Positions 1 through 9,527 of a stretch of 64,000 nt of DNA are shown here, piece after piece. Under the pieces are notes generated by a model that searched no databases, was not told the origin of the DNA, and saw only the letters and a program-made list of their open reading frames with translations. Origin of the DNA: Balneolaceae bacterium (GTDB lineage Bacteria > Bacteroidota > Rhodothermia > Balneolales > Balneolaceae). Positions within the stretch are counted from its first letter, which is position 1. The number at the start of each line of letters is the position of its first letter. Location: the NCBI GenBank assembly GCA_007134695.1, contig SLKI01000008.1, positions 248,001-312,000 on the forward strand, in the 5' to 3' direction. A program made the position numbers and the translations under genes.

Positions 1-1
1 C

Positions 2-820
2 TTCTATCTGCTTTTTCTGATCAGCTTTTTCCAGCTTCCGCTTTTTGAAATCTGGATCTATCGCATCACCTGGATCTTTCATGCACTTCGCTCCTTCCCC
101 GTTTTCCTGATCAAGAAAGTTTACAACAAAGATGTTCTCGGGTACTCGGGTGAAGTTTATTTCTATATGTGGGCCCGGAAACACCTGAATCTGGCCGATC
201 GGGAGATTTTTATGATCATTAAAGATAATAATATTATCTCCTCGGTTGCGTCCACACTGGTCGCAATTGTTGTGATCGGCCTTCTTCTCTTCACCAACCA
301 GATCGTCATTCTTGAGTGGATTCTTGATCAGAGTCAGATCTACTTCTGGGCGGGCATCACTCTGACCCTGATTCTGTTCCTTCTGTTCATCCGCTTTCGC
401 CATTTCGTTATCACGATGGAAATTGCCAAAGCCTACAAAATTTTTTCGATCCAGCTCTTCCGGCTTACCCTGTTAAAAGGACTCAATATTCTGATGTATG
501 TCGTCGTCTTGCCGGAGGTCCCACTCCATGTTTGGTTCACCCTTCTGGCGATCGAAATTATTTTGACCCGAATTCCTTTTCTGCCAAATCGTGATCTGAT
601 TTTTGTAGGGCTGAGTGTAGCATTAGCTGAAGGCCTGATGGTTTCGCAAACAGAAATTGCCGGAATCATGGTGGCAAAGGCTGCGCTCGGCAAACTGCTC
701 AACCTGGGTGCATTCGGGCTCGCTTCCCTTGCTAAAAAGAGTGAAGTGGTCTCCGAAATCGACCAGGAAATGAAGGAAGAGAAGATTCAAACCAGCGAGA
801 GTTCCGATAAGGTGGAGTGA
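2..820 (+). CDS. Multi-pass membrane protein of unknown function, 5'-truncated
   Basis: The reading frame is open from the first bases of the window to the TGA at 818-820, so the true start lies upstream; the first internal ATG is at 167. The visible part has several hydrophobic segments (first bases; about 245-320; 340-410; 530-590 and 640-730) and ends in a short charged, glutamate/lysine-rich tail, as in a polytopic inner-membrane protein with a cytoplasmic C-terminus. I do not recognise a family. The next gene is on the opposite strand and converges on it with an 89 bp gap that holds no clear terminator hairpin. Confidence 0.7.
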   Translation, partial: FYLLFLISFFQLPLFEIWIYRITWIFHALRSFPVFLIKKVYNKDVLGYSGEVYFYMWARKHLNLADREIFMIIKDNNIISSVASTLVAIVVIGLLLFTNQIVILEWILDQSQIYFWAGITLTLILFLLFIRFRHFVITMEIAKAYKIFSIQLFRLTLLKGLNILMYVVVLPEVPLHVWFTLLAIEIILTRIPFLPNRDLIFVGLSVALAEGLMVSQTEIAGIMVAKAALGKLLNLGAFGLASLAKKSEVVSEIDQEMKEEKIQTSESSDKVE

Positions 821-909
821 GTTTTCAGAGGATACTTTATCCGGAAGTCTTCAACCAAATATCTGCAGTGAGCCTCAGGACTGCCGGCAGCTGGATAATG
901 GTACCCGGC

Positions 910-1812
910 CTACATTTTCCGGACTCGGTCAACAAGTGTGTTGAACTCCGAATGAGGCTTTCTTTGAAGCAGAGAGTCGATGAGCCGGTTAAAAGGAAAC
1001 CCGACCAGGATGAGTAGATAGATGAAAGGCCCGAATAATATATTCATCGTCAACCACACCCCAACATGCATCGAAACGAGCAAAATGGCAGCGACCCAGC
1101 GAATCTTGACAAACCATAGCAGAAATCCACAGAGTTCTACCAGCAGCCCGAACAACAGTACGAAGGTTGCCATACCGCGATGATCGAACAGGATCTGCTG
1201 AAACAGGCTGAAAGAGAACTCTCCATCTTGTGAGAGTCGGTCGATCGAACGTTCTCCCATCCACAGCCAGAGATGAGCCCCATCTGCCCACAGGGGGCCT
1301 GTGCCTATCAATTTGCTGAAAGCTGCAGATATATATCCCAAACCCGCGAAAAAGAGGGCCAGTCCGAATGCTACTTTTCGGCGATCCTCACCGCGGCCAA
1401 AAAATATGTTGGCCAGAGCAAATGAGAGAAGTATCATCGCAGTCAGGTTGGAACCGTGTGAGATCTCACCCTGAGAAAAACGGGCTACATATTGCAGATG
1501 GAACAACAGCAATGCAACCAGATAGCTGTAACGCCACTTGCCAAAAAGTCCGGCGAAAACCAGGAGGGTAGCCAGAAATGCATTCAAATAGGCGGCCGGG
1601 GCATGAAACATGAATGAGACGTCGAGATAATTGGCGATCCCGAGAGGCAGTATCACTTCACTCAGCCGAGGCATATAAGCAGCCCAGCTCCAGAGATAGA
1701 AAAGCGTCTGGTAGACAACCAACAGTTCGATAAGACGGATATAGAGGTAATCTCCCCTTGTCTCTTCTCTGTCGGCCTGGAATAATTGTCTGTAGAACGT
1801 CTCGAATCGCAT
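910..1812 (-). CDS. HTTM-type (vitamin K-dependent carboxylase-like) integral membrane protein
   Basis: This 300-residue protein is almost entirely membrane-spanning, with about eight hydrophobic helices separated by short loops, including a GRGEDRRK loop near residue 140. Length, the aromatic-rich helices and the partner gene upstream resemble the bacterial HTTM family, a membrane module related to vitamin K-dependent gamma-carboxylase whose bacterial role is mostly unknown. Its ATG overlaps the stop of the upstream gene by one base (TGATG at 1810-1814 read on the minus strand), so the two are translationally coupled. The family call is by overall appearance rather than a diagnostic motif; another polytopic family (DoxX-like) is possible. 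Confidence 0.6.
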   Translation of the reverse strand: MRFETFYRQLFQADREETRGDYLYIRLIELLVVYQTLFYLWSWAAYMPRLSEVILPLGIANYLDVSFMFHAPAAYLNAFLATLLVFAGLFGKWRYSYLVALLLFHLQYVARFSQGEISHGSNLTAMILLSFALANIFFGRGEDRRKVAFGLALFFAGLGYISAAFSKLIGTGPLWADGAHLWLWMGERSIDRLSQDGEFSFSLFQQILFDHRGMATFVLLFGLLVELCGFLLWFVKIRWVAAILLVSMHVGVWLTMNILFGPFIYLLILVGFPFNRLIDSLLQRKPHSEFNTLVDRVRKM

Positions 1813-2351
1813 CAGGGACTCAGTTTTGGATTGACCAGCGAAGTATCCGGCAGAAATTTCAGATAGGGAGTGAATTCCATTACAATATCTCCGGAGTCAT
1901 CCGGTGCAAATTTCCCCCTGACCCGGTATATGACAAGTGCCCGGTCATCTGTATAGTTGCCAAAAAAGTGCCGGACAGACTGAACCCTCCGTGGTGACCA
2001 GTCATCACTTTTTGCAACCAGGTTGGCCAGATCATTCTGATTCAGTCCGATCTGGTCAAGTGCAAACGGCTCCCCCGGTAACTCTTCCCGGTTCAACGGC
2101 CGCCATATCTGTGCATCAATTTCGTCATCAGGGTCGCCTGAAAGGGAATCCCGGACCAGCTTTTGCCCTTCTGCCCAGGCCCCGGCTTCTTCAATCGGTG
2201 ATTGAATTACCAGCGATCTGGACCACTCATTTCCCGCTTGTGAAAACATCGGGTAAATGGAAAATGGCCAGAACTCTCCCAGATGCGTTGCTACGAGCAG
2301 CGCATAGATAAGTAAAACCGTATAAAGGATTCGTACAGCACGCTTTAGCAT
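1812..2351 (-). CDS. Membrane-anchored partner of the HTTM-type protein, unknown function
   Basis: The 179-residue product has one N-terminal hydrophobic segment (residues about 7-22) followed by WPFSIYPMFS, a string I associate with small proteins encoded beside HTTM membrane proteins. The rest is soluble and probably extracytoplasmic, with an acidic middle and no recognisable catalytic motif. It is the first gene of a two-gene operon, and its stop codon overlaps the start of the next gene. Function is unknown; I infer only that the two products act together. Confidence 0.6.
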   Translation of the reverse strand: MLKRAVRILYTVLLIYALLVATHLGEFWPFSIYPMFSQAGNEWSRSLVIQSPIEEAGAWAEGQKLVRDSLSGDPDDEIDAQIWRPLNREELPGEPFALDQIGLNQNDLANLVAKSDDWSPRRVQSVRHFFGNYTDDRALVIYRVRGKFAPDDSGDIVMEFTPYLKFLPDTSLVNPKLSP

Positions 2352-2400
2352 GACCGGATATTGCGTATCTTTCGTTTTAAAATACAGAATATTTTCGGTA

Positions 2401-2408
2401 TACCTTTG
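2401..2408 (+). promoter_or_regulatory. Possible -7 element (TACCTTTG) for the GT4 gene
   Basis: TACCTTTG matches the Bacteroidota -7 consensus TAnnTTTG exactly and lies in the 188 bp divergent gap, 132 bp upstream of the GTG start at 2540. No clear -33 TTG was found at the expected distance. A perfect 6 bp hairpin (CGCTGC/GCAGCG, 2430-2447) follows in the presumed leader, without a T-run. Confidence 0.3.
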
Positions 2409-2539
2409 CTACTTTGAATCCGAACATAACGCTGCCGCATTGCAGCGAAGAATATGATTGCCAAATTGTACCGCAGTATATCAGAGTCGCTTTGCAGCGC
2501 ATCATTATTACAGACGGACAAGGTTTATAACAGATTACC

Positions 2540-3727
2540 GTGCAGATTATACTGACATCCAACTACTCACCCTGGAGCAATTATTGTGGTGGCGGTCAAC
2601 TCTCGACACACCATCTCGCCACCTCTCTCACCCGCCTGGGATATCAGGTGGATGTGGTCTTCACCCGGGCGATTGCCGAAACGATTGAAGTACCGGATAA
2701 CCTTCCGTACAAATTACACTGGACCTGTTTTCCCGGATTAAAAAGCCGGAGAAATTCCAGTTTCCGCAGATTTTCAAGCATAGGTGTCTATTATAAAGTT
2801 AAAAAGCTTATTAATGAGTCGAATAAACCTGTTGTAACTCATGCAAATGGAGAAGAAGCTGCACTTCTTTCAACACTTCATGGGAAGTCCGGTTTCAAAC
2901 TGGTGGTAACACCCAGGTATCCAAATCTGGATCGGGTACAGCATCAGATCCCGAATCCCGTCTCCTCCCTGCTCTCCTTTCGAACTGCCAGGATGAAACT
3001 TCTCGGGCTTACTCTGAACGGAGCTGATGAAATCGTACCAACCAGTTCATATACCAGGAAGCTCGTTAAAAAACATTTTCACTTTTGCAGGGATCGCCAA
3101 ATGAAGGTGATTGCCAATGGTGTATCAGACTCCTTCTTTAAAGCGAGCTGGAAGGGCGATCTCCGGCAAGGCCCAATCCTCTTTTACGGCCGCCTTGAAA
3201 AGGCCAAAGGTGTCGATCTGGTACTGAAAGCTTATAAGCAGCTCTCCGAAAAGATCGACAACCCACTCTGGATTGCAGGACGTGGTACACAAGAGCGTAA
3301 AATCAGATCCTTTATCACAAGATATAATCTGGATCAGAGGGTTCGGTTGCTTCCCTGGCAAAATCAGGATACGATCCGCTCATTCCTCGAACAGAGCTCC
3401 ATGACGGTGCTCCCATCCAGGGAGGAGAGCTTCGGCAACACGGTGGCCGAGTCGATGGCCGCCGGAGTGCCTACCCTCTCTTCAAGGGCCGGCTCCGTCC
3501 CGGAACTGATCACAGATCAGCAGAACGGCTTCCTGGTTGAATCCGATCACACTCAGGTGCTGGCCGATAAAATCCACAACACCCTGGCCTCACCAAAGCA
3601 AACAAAAACCATTGCAGAAAATGCGAAAAAGAGCGCACGCTATCGGTTCGACTGGCTCAAAATTGCCCGTCAGCATGCCGACATTTATGAGACCCTGCTT
3701 GCGGCTGACCGCCAGATTTTAAAATGA
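2540..3727 (+). CDS. Glycosyltransferase family 4 (GT-B fold)
   Basis: The 395-residue cytosolic or membrane-peripheral protein probably transfers a sugar from a nucleotide donor onto an envelope glycan. The N-terminal half begins with a Rossmann strand and a glycine-rich loop (CGGGQLSTHHLA, about 16-27). The C-terminal half has ILFYGRLEKAKG (213-224) and the retaining-GT4 EX7E motif, Glu296 to Glu304, in REESFGNTVAES. The start is GTG at 2540, chosen because it directly precedes the first Rossmann strand and no ATG lies further upstream in this frame. Acceptor and donor cannot be told from the sequence. It converges on the next glycosyltransferase gene, 9 bp away. Confidence 0.85.
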   Translation: MQIILTSNYSPWSNYCGGGQLSTHHLATSLTRLGYQVDVVFTRAIAETIEVPDNLPYKLHWTCFPGLKSRRNSSFRRFSSIGVYYKVKKLINESNKPVVTHANGEEAALLSTLHGKSGFKLVVTPRYPNLDRVQHQIPNPVSSLLSFRTARMKLLGLTLNGADEIVPTSSYTRKLVKKHFHFCRDRQMKVIANGVSDSFFKASWKGDLRQGPILFYGRLEKAKGVDLVLKAYKQLSEKIDNPLWIAGRGTQERKIRSFITRYNLDQRVRLLPWQNQDTIRSFLEQSSMTVLPSREESFGNTVAESMAAGVPTLSSRAGSVPELITDQQNGFLVESDHTQVLADKIHNTLASPKQTKTIAENAKKSARYRFDWLKIARQHADIYETLLAADRQILK

Positions 3728-3736
3728 GGAGTTAAT

Positions 3737-4753
3737 TTACCCGCCGACAGGTTTCGAGCCGGCATCTGACTTGTCAACCTGCTTTTCCCCGGTTAAGCGA
3801 TTCCAGTTACGCTGTGAAAAATGCTCGAAAGGCTGTTTCTGATGTAACCAGCCAAAATGGAGACTGTAGGGAGTCACTTTCAGATAATCACCCTTACCGG
3901 GAAAACGGCGAACTAAATTTCGCAACAGCTTGCGAAGCCATTCCGATCTCAAACCCCGAAAACTGTACACATGCGGGTCACAGTCGAAATGATATGTTAC
4001 CTGGTGAAAATCGGGGTCATATTCCACATAGGATTCAATAAAATCGAGTTGGGGGCTGTGGTGGCCCTGCAGCCAGGGAAAGACGGGGATCTCCAGCCGG
4101 GACATCGCCATTGCCAGACTCCATTCACAAGACTCCTCTTCCCTGCCCCGCTCCTTCTTTCGACTCTGAAAATGGGTTTCTTCGATTTTCGAAAGATATT
4201 CCGATGCTTTTCTGCAGACATTCCTTGTTGTTTCCGGATCGTCAGCATAGATAATCCCCGATTGTATCCGACTCAAATGGGTCAGGCCGAACCGTTTCAG
4301 GGTACGTTTTCTTCGGTGCAGCAAGAGATCCTTGAGAACTCCGATATTTTTTGGCCCGCCGAAAAAATGATCCGAAGTCAGTATACCCGTAATTGTAAAT
4401 GGATAAGCGGACAACTGGCTCCATAGCGGATCCGGATTCTTGCACCAGACAATATCACTGTCCAGGTAAAGATTTCGTCCAAACGGCATATAGCGATCGA
4501 GATTGTGTTTGAACCCGGTAATGGAAGCATGCTCCGGATCCAGCGGCAACAAATCGTCAAAGAGTTTTTCATCAAACTTTGATCTTAAAATCTCTTCATG
4601 ATGCGGGTCACAAACAAGTATGGCAGGCCTCGAACTGTCATATCGCCGAAGAGTTGTGAGACTTGCAACTGCATGAGCCAGGAATTTCTCGGCTCCGTAA
4701 GATACGTAGATATAACCTTCTGACTGCGGATCCTTGCTTTCAGATCTCTTCAT
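3737..4753 (-). CDS. Putative nucleotide-diphospho-sugar transferase (GT-A fold)
   Basis: The 338-residue protein has an N-terminal strand and an extended helix-strand pattern typical of GT-A enzymes, with a DSD motif (Asp98-Asp100 in NLYLDSDIVW) that would bind the metal-nucleotide sugar. Specific donor and acceptor are unknown, and similarity to GT8-like proteins is only general. It is the third gene of a minus-strand unit, 3 bp after the MlaC-like gene and in the same direction as the TolC-like gene, suggesting a cell-envelope role. The 3' end converges with the GT4 gene. The proline-glycine tail ends without a membrane anchor. Confidence 0.65.
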   Translation of the reverse strand: MKRSESKDPQSEGYIYVSYGAEKFLAHAVASLTTLRRYDSSRPAILVCDPHHEEILRSKFDEKLFDDLLPLDPEHASITGFKHNLDRYMPFGRNLYLDSDIVWCKNPDPLWSQLSAYPFTITGILTSDHFFGGPKNIGVLKDLLLHRRKRTLKRFGLTHLSRIQSGIIYADDPETTRNVCRKASEYLSKIEETHFQSRKKERGREEESCEWSLAMAMSRLEIPVFPWLQGHHSPQLDFIESYVEYDPDFHQVTYHFDCDPHVYSFRGLRSEWLRKLLRNLVRRFPGKGDYLKVTPYSLHFGWLHQKQPFEHFSQRNWNRLTGEKQVDKSDAGSKPVGG

Positions 4754-4756
4754 CTA

Positions 4757-5353
4757 TCAGCCTGATCGGGTTTGTCCGGCTCTGCGTCGCAGATTATCAA
4801 GCAGCGCATCAAAGCCTCTTTGCCGTATGATACTCTGAAACTGCCGGTGGTAAGATTCCCGGGTCGAAACACCGTCGACAATCATATCCACGATCATCCA
4901 TTCGGAGTCCTGCTTCTCCATTGTATAGCCAACCGGTGTACGTACATTGTCGAGCTGTGCAGTGGTCTTGACTTCCGCTTTCGAATTTTCCACAAGAATT
5001 TCCTCGTAGGTGACTTCCGCCCGATAAATATCGAGACGGTTAAGCGAATGATCTCTGACGATGGTTGCAAAAAGTGATACGAACTCCTCCTGCAGATCCT
5101 GATCGATCTCCGCCCACGTTGCCCCGAGGGCGTAGGAGGCCATCGAACCAAAGTCTATAATATCATTGATTATATCACGCAACTCATCTCGCTGCTCCTG
5201 TGTATACTCTGAGCCTCTCGGGCCGAGCAGATCTTTGATTTGCTGATCTCTCTCCTCAAGCAGAGTCCGAATCTCCTGTTCACTTTCTTTTTCTATTTCA
5301 CTTTCTGTAAAAGGTGATATCATCAAGAGGGTCGATATGACGAGATAAATCAT
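4757..5353 (-). CDS. mlaC: MlaC/Ttg2D-type phospholipid-binding periplasmic protein
   Basis: MlaC proteins shuttle phospholipids across the periplasm between an outer-membrane complex and an inner-membrane MlaFEDB ABC transporter. This 198-residue product has a short hydrophobic N-terminus (about 1-16) that could be a signal peptide. The family pattern follows: a helical N-terminal half containing FGSMASYALG, then a beta-rich half with VDGVSTRESYHRQFQSI and a terminal RGFDALLDNLRRR segment. No mlaD, mlaE or mlaF is present in the window. It sits 15 bp downstream of a TolC-like gene and 3 bp upstream of a glycosyltransferase gene. The alternative is a toluene-tolerance-like protein used by a different exporter. 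Confidence 0.8.
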   Translation of the reverse strand: MIYLVISTLLMISPFTESEIEKESEQEIRTLLEERDQQIKDLLGPRGSEYTQEQRDELRDIINDIIDFGSMASYALGATWAEIDQDLQEEFVSLFATIVRDHSLNRLDIYRAEVTYEEILVENSKAEVKTTAQLDNVRTPVGYTMEKQDSEWMIVDMIVDGVSTRESYHRQFQSIIRQRGFDALLDNLRRRAGQTRSG

Positions 5354-5368
5354 AACAGTTCTGTTACT

Positions 5369-6745
5369 TTAATACAGGCCCAGCTGCCGAATCGAATGCC
5401 CGGCGGCGTTTGCCAATTTGGCCAGTTTGTTATTAAGATCATAAATACTCTCTTTGAGTTCCACCCGCAACTCAAGCTCCTTTCGTACCGCATCAATCAA
5501 ATCCTCCACTTCTCCGATCCCGAAATCGTAATTGAGCTGTTCGTGCCGCACCCACTCACGTGTAGTTTTAAGTGCCTCTTCAAGCTGGCGGACTCTGGTT
5601 TCTGCAACGACTGCATCCTGATAATTCTCACTAATCTCGAGTATAATCGCATCCGAAAGAGCATGCTTCAGATCTTGCGTACGGTTATACTCGATCTCCT
5701 GACGCTGCACCTGTTTACGAATCGACGAGAAGTTAAGGTTTTGACGTATGCCAAAGCCAACGGCTGCATTCAGATAGTTGGTATTGTTGATGATAAAAGG
5801 ATTACTCTGACGCGGTCGGTTTGGAGTGTTGGCAAAACTGGCGGTCATACCGATATAGAAACTCGGATAATTTTGTGCGCGAATGGCATCGACAGAGTGC
5901 CTTAACGCCTCAATTCCCGTCTCTACAGCTCTTATTTCCGATCTCGATTCAAGTGCCCGTGCCTGATAGGTTTCAAACGGTTCGATTTCGAATGGCAACG
6001 GATCCAGAAAATCCTCTCTGGGCAGATATACCCTCCCCTCACTATCGGCCAGGATATAATTCCAGATATGCTGAATCCTGCGAACACCCTCCTTCACCCT
6101 CGTTCTTTCAATCTCAAACTCCGATCTGTAGATTTCATACTGAAAGATATCTTTCTCTTTGAGATTGGGGTCTCCCTCTTCCCTCATCTCTTCTATCTGC
6201 CTGCCCACCTGCCTGAGTGTCGACTCGGCATCTTCGAGGATCCGTTCAATCTCGGTCGCCAGCAGATAACTGTAATAGAGTTCAAAAAGCTGGAGCTCAG
6301 CACCTTTACGCTTCGCTTCAAACTCTTTTCTTGCCGACTCGGCTCCCAATTCCGCTGCCCGTATCGCTTTATTAACGGCTCCCCATGTGTAGATGGGCTG
6401 AACCGCATTGATCTCAGCTCTTGTAAAAATCGCCCAGTCTTCCCAGTCGTTGGACAAGTTGGGGTCAAGGTAAAACTGCTCTGGAGGAAGATCCGTATCA
6501 CTTTTCACTCCCGGTATCAGGCCATGATTGGTATTAAGGTTGACCGATGGAAGAATTCGACGGCTTCTTGCTTCACCGACCCGATTTTCGGCCAGTTCTA
6601 CAGCGCCATATTCATACTGCACCTGGCCGCTGCGCTCCAGACCTCTATCGATAAACTCTGCCAGACTGATTCGGGTTGTGTCTTGTGCGACAGTACTTTC
6701 CGCAACGAAGGATAGGCTTACAAGCAGTATCAATATTTTTAACAT
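5369..6745 (-). CDS. TolC-family outer membrane efflux protein
   Basis: The product (458 residues) would form a trimeric channel-tunnel through the outer membrane, linking to an inner-membrane exporter. A signal peptide ends near residue 20 (...ESTVAQD). The rest is the OEP pattern of long amphipathic helices with two internal repeats, rich in Glu/Arg/Ala and containing RILPSVNLN at the first strand and NYPSFYIGMTA at the second. Length is normal for the family. It opens a three-gene unit with the MlaC-like and glycosyltransferase genes. The 150 bp upstream (6746-6895, up to the tRNA) contain no feature I can name. The cognate pump is not in the window. Confidence 0.88.
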   Translation of the reverse strand: MLKILILLVSLSFVAESTVAQDTTRISLAEFIDRGLERSGQVQYEYGAVELAENRVGEARSRRILPSVNLNTNHGLIPGVKSDTDLPPEQFYLDPNLSNDWEDWAIFTRAEINAVQPIYTWGAVNKAIRAAELGAESARKEFEAKRKGAELQLFELYYSYLLATEIERILEDAESTLRQVGRQIEEMREEGDPNLKEKDIFQYEIYRSEFEIERTRVKEGVRRIQHIWNYILADSEGRVYLPREDFLDPLPFEIEPFETYQARALESRSEIRAVETGIEALRHSVDAIRAQNYPSFYIGMTASFANTPNRPRQSNPFIINNTNYLNAAVGFGIRQNLNFSSIRKQVQRQEIEYNRTQDLKHALSDAIILEISENYQDAVVAETRVRQLEEALKTTREWVRHEQLNYDFGIGEVEDLIDAVRKELELRVELKESIYDLNNKLAKLANAAGHSIRQLGLY

Positions 6746-6895
6746 GACAAAGCGGGGTTGGTCAGTTCCGGGTCAATAGCTTAACGCATTTCCTTCGAAT
6801 TTATTAATAACGGTGCTGGAAAAGAGGCAAGCCTGCAGATTTTCGCAGATGAACGATTCTGCCATATTTTATCCAATGATGAGATAAGAAAATTG

Positions 6896-6982
6896 CGGAG
6901 GGAGAGGGATTCGAACCCCCGGAGACTGTGAAGCCTCAACGGTTTTCAAGACCGCCGCATTCGACCACTCTGCCATCCCTCC
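6896..6982 (-). tRNA. tRNA-Ser(UGA)
   Basis: Read on the minus strand, the 87 nt sequence folds as a class II tRNA. The acceptor arm GGAGGGA pairs with TCCCTCC. The anticodon loop is CTTGAAA with anticodon TGA. A long variable arm follows (around TGAGGCTTCACAGTCTCC), then the T-arm with GGTTCGAATCC. The discriminator base is G, as in serine tRNAs. CCA is not encoded; the genomic 3' continuation is CAA. It begins 9 bp after the atpG stop codon on the same strand and may be processed from the ATP synthase transcript. Confidence 0.95.
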
Positions 6983-6991
6983 AGTGTGCAG

Positions 6992-7888
6992 TCAGGCGTC
7001 TTTCAGTGCCTGAGCTCCCGAAACAATTTCCGAAATTTCGGTAGTAATTGCACTCTGTCGTGCCTGATTGTACTTCAATCGCAGCTCTTCTTCAAGTTCT
7101 TTCGCATTTTCCGTCGCATTATCCATTGCTGCCATGCGAGCACCCTGTTCCGACGCGTTGGACTCCAGCAGTGCGCTCCAGAGTCTTACATTCAGATAAC
7201 GCGGAAGTAATTTTCTGAGAATCTCATCGGCACCGGGTTCATAAATATAATCGATTGATCCGGATAACTTCTCCTTCTGATCCACTGAGGCCAGCGATTC
7301 CGGTTCAATCGGCAGTATCTTCTCGACGATTCGCCGTTGTGATATAACGGATTTGAATTCATTATATGCCAAGTGGACTTCATCATAATTCTCCTCGACA
7401 AAATCCTGAATCACATGGCCCATAATTTGAACGGCTTCCATGTAGTCGAGATTGTCAAAGAAACCCGGATAGGACTCTTTGACAGAGTAGTTACGTTTCT
7501 TAAAATACGCTTCGGCTTTTTTGCCGATGCAGATCAGATCGAGATTCCCTGACTTCTTATAGGAGGCATACTCTTCTCTGATGCGCTGTTCGATCACCTT
7601 GAACAGGTTATTATTAAAAGCACCGCATAGTCCACGATCCGAACCGACTACGAGAAAGAGTACATTTCCGATTTCATCAGGCTTACGAAGCAAGGGGGAA
7701 GATGTACCGGAACCAGAAACCAGTCGAGAAGCCACTTCCCTGATTTTGGCTGCATACGGCCGGTTGTCCCGCATCCGCATCTGTGCTTTTCGTAATTTGG
7801 CAGCAGCCACCATTTTCATCGCTTTGGTGATCTGCTTGGTGTTATTGATCGATGATATGCGGTTGCGTATGTCGCGAAGGTTCGCCAT
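6992..7888 (-). CDS. atpG: F1F0 ATP synthase subunit gamma
   Basis: Gamma is the central rotor shaft that turns inside the alpha3beta3 head. The 298-residue protein starts with MANLRDIRNRISSINNTKQITKAMKMV-type coiled-coil (residues 1-55) and ends with the matching C-terminal helix (TENAKELEEELRLKYNQAR then SAITTEISEIVSGAQAL), which form the antiparallel shaft; the middle Rossmann-like part contains the expected VGSDRGLCGAFN. It is the last protein gene of the ATP synthase cluster, 3 bp after atpA and 9 bp before the tRNA-Ser. Length is normal. Confidence 0.98.
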   Translation of the reverse strand: MANLRDIRNRISSINNTKQITKAMKMVAAAKLRKAQMRMRDNRPYAAKIREVASRLVSGSGTSSPLLRKPDEIGNVLFLVVGSDRGLCGAFNNNLFKVIEQRIREEYASYKKSGNLDLICIGKKAEAYFKKRNYSVKESYPGFFDNLDYMEAVQIMGHVIQDFVEENYDEVHLAYNEFKSVISQRRIVEKILPIEPESLASVDQKEKLSGSIDYIYEPGADEILRKLLPRYLNVRLWSALLESNASEQGARMAAMDNATENAKELEEELRLKYNQARQSAITTEISEIVSGAQALKDA

Positions 7889-7891
7889 AAA

Positions 7892-9508
7892 TTACGCCTC
7901 TGCTTCAGCCAGCAGTTGATCGATTATTGTTTTTGCCGAATCGGCAAGCTTATCTCCCAGCTCGTCACTGAGTACACCCGAACTGGACACCTCTTTTAAT
8001 TCGTCTGCAAATTTTGCCGTAACAGTCTGCAGAAAATTCTGCTCGAAATCTCTGATCTTGTCAACCGGAAGCCTGTCGAGCAACCCTTCGTTGTTGACTT
8101 TCAACAGGGCGATCTGCTGTTCGACCGGTAACGGTTCATACTCTCCCTGCTTCATAAGCTCTACTGTACGTTCACCCCGCTTGAGCTGCCGTTGAGTTGC
8201 GGCATCCAGATCAGAACCAAATTTGGCGAAAGCCTCCAGTTCCCGGTACTGGGCCAGGTCGAGCTTCAGCGTGCCGGAAAGCTTCTTCATCGATTTGACC
8301 TGAGCCGATCCACCGACCCTCGACACGGAGATTCCAACATCAATTGCAGGTCGAATTCCAGAGTTAAAGAGATCGGTATCGAGAAAGATCTGTCCGTCTG
8401 TAATCGAAATTACATTGGTCGGGATGTAGGCAGAAACGTCTCCTGCCTGGGTTTCAATAATCGGAAGTGCTGTCAATGATCCACCCGCTTTCAGCTTCGG
8501 CCGAAGTGTTTCCGGTACATTATTCATATGTTTGACAACCTCTTCATTCTCAATAATTTTGGCAGCTCTTTCGAGCAATCGGCTGTGAAGATAAAATACA
8601 TCACCGGGATAAGCTTCCCGTCCGGGAGGCCGCCTCAATAAAAGTGAAAGCTCACGATAGGCAACCGCCTGCTTGGACAGATCATCGTATATAACAAGCG
8701 CATGCCGGCCAGTATCGCGGAAATACTCCCCTATAGTGGCGCCTGCAAACGGTGCAACATATCTCATCGGTGCCGTGTCACTGGCAGGAGCCGAAACTAC
8801 GGTCGTATAATCCATCGCACCGTGCTCCTCGAGTTTATTCACAATAGCGGCCACAGTGGAGCCTTTCTGGCCAACAGCAACGTAAATACAGTGGACAGGC
8901 TTGTCGGTATCCTGAGTCTGTTTCTGGTTGATAATCGTATCGATGGCGATGGCTGTTTTTCCGGTCTGCCGGTCACCGATAATCAATTCTCGCTGGCCCC
9001 GGCCAATTGGAATCAGGGAATCGATCGGTTTGATTCCCGTCTGAAGTGGCTCTGAAACCGGCTGCCTGTAAATCACTCCAGGAGCCTTTCTTTCCAGAGG
9101 TAGTGCGATCGTCTCACCGGTCACAGCCCCTTTCCCGTCCATGGGGCGCCCGAGAGGGTCGACAACACGGCCAAGAAGTCCTTCCCCGACCTGCAAGGAG
9201 GCGATCGTCTCGGTACGCTTGACCGAGTGTCCTTCCTGAACCGCACTTGAGGAACCGAAAAGTACCACACCAACATTATCCTCTTCGAGGTTCAATACCA
9301 TACCGCGCAACGGTTTTCCCTCTTCATCTAAAGAATCCGGAAGTTCGACAAGCTCTCCCGCCTGAACTTTGGATAATCCATAGATTCTGGCAATTCCGTC
9401 CCCAACTTCCAGTACGGTTCCGACATCATACACTTCGGCTTCGTTGTCAAAACCGGAAAGTTGCCGTCGCAAAATTGCAGATACTTCGTCTGGTCTTACT
9501 TGACTCAT
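7892..9508 (-). CDS. atpA: F1F0 ATP synthase subunit alpha
   Basis: This is the non-catalytic nucleotide-binding subunit of the F1 head, here 538 residues. The beta-barrel N-domain is followed by the P-loop GDRQTGKT (178-185) and the alpha-subunit signature region with [22 protein letters not shown]-terminal helical domain extends somewhat past the usual 500-513 residues with an acidic tail. It lies between atpH (19 bp gap) and atpG. The catalytic beta subunit gene (atpD) and epsilon (atpC) are not adjacent, so alpha is expressed from a separate transcript from its main partner. Confidence 0.98.
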   Translation of the reverse strand: MSQVRPDEVSAILRRQLSGFDNEAEVYDVGTVLEVGDGIARIYGLSKVQAGELVELPDSLDEEGKPLRGMVLNLEEDNVGVVLFGSSSAVQEGHSVKRTETIASLQVGEGLLGRVVDPLGRPMDGKGAVTGETIALPLERKAPGVIYRQPVSEPLQTGIKPIDSLIPIGRGQRELIIGDRQTGKTAIAIDTIINQKQTQDTDKPVHCIYVAVGQKGSTVAAIVNKLEEHGAMDYTTVVSAPASDTAPMRYVAPFAGATIGEYFRDTGRHALVIYDDLSKQAVAYRELSLLLRRPPGREAYPGDVFYLHSRLLERAAKIIENEEVVKHMNNVPETLRPKLKAGGSLTALPIIETQAGDVSAYIPTNVISITDGQIFLDTDLFNSGIRPAIDVGISVSRVGGSAQVKSMKKLSGTLKLDLAQYRELEAFAKFGSDLDAATQRQLKRGERTVELMKQGEYEPLPVEQQIALLKVNNEGLLDRLPVDKIRDFEQNFLQTVTAKFADELKEVSSSGVLSDELGDKLADSAKTIIDQLLAEAEA

Positions 9509-9527
9509 TGTCTATCTACCTCAAATT

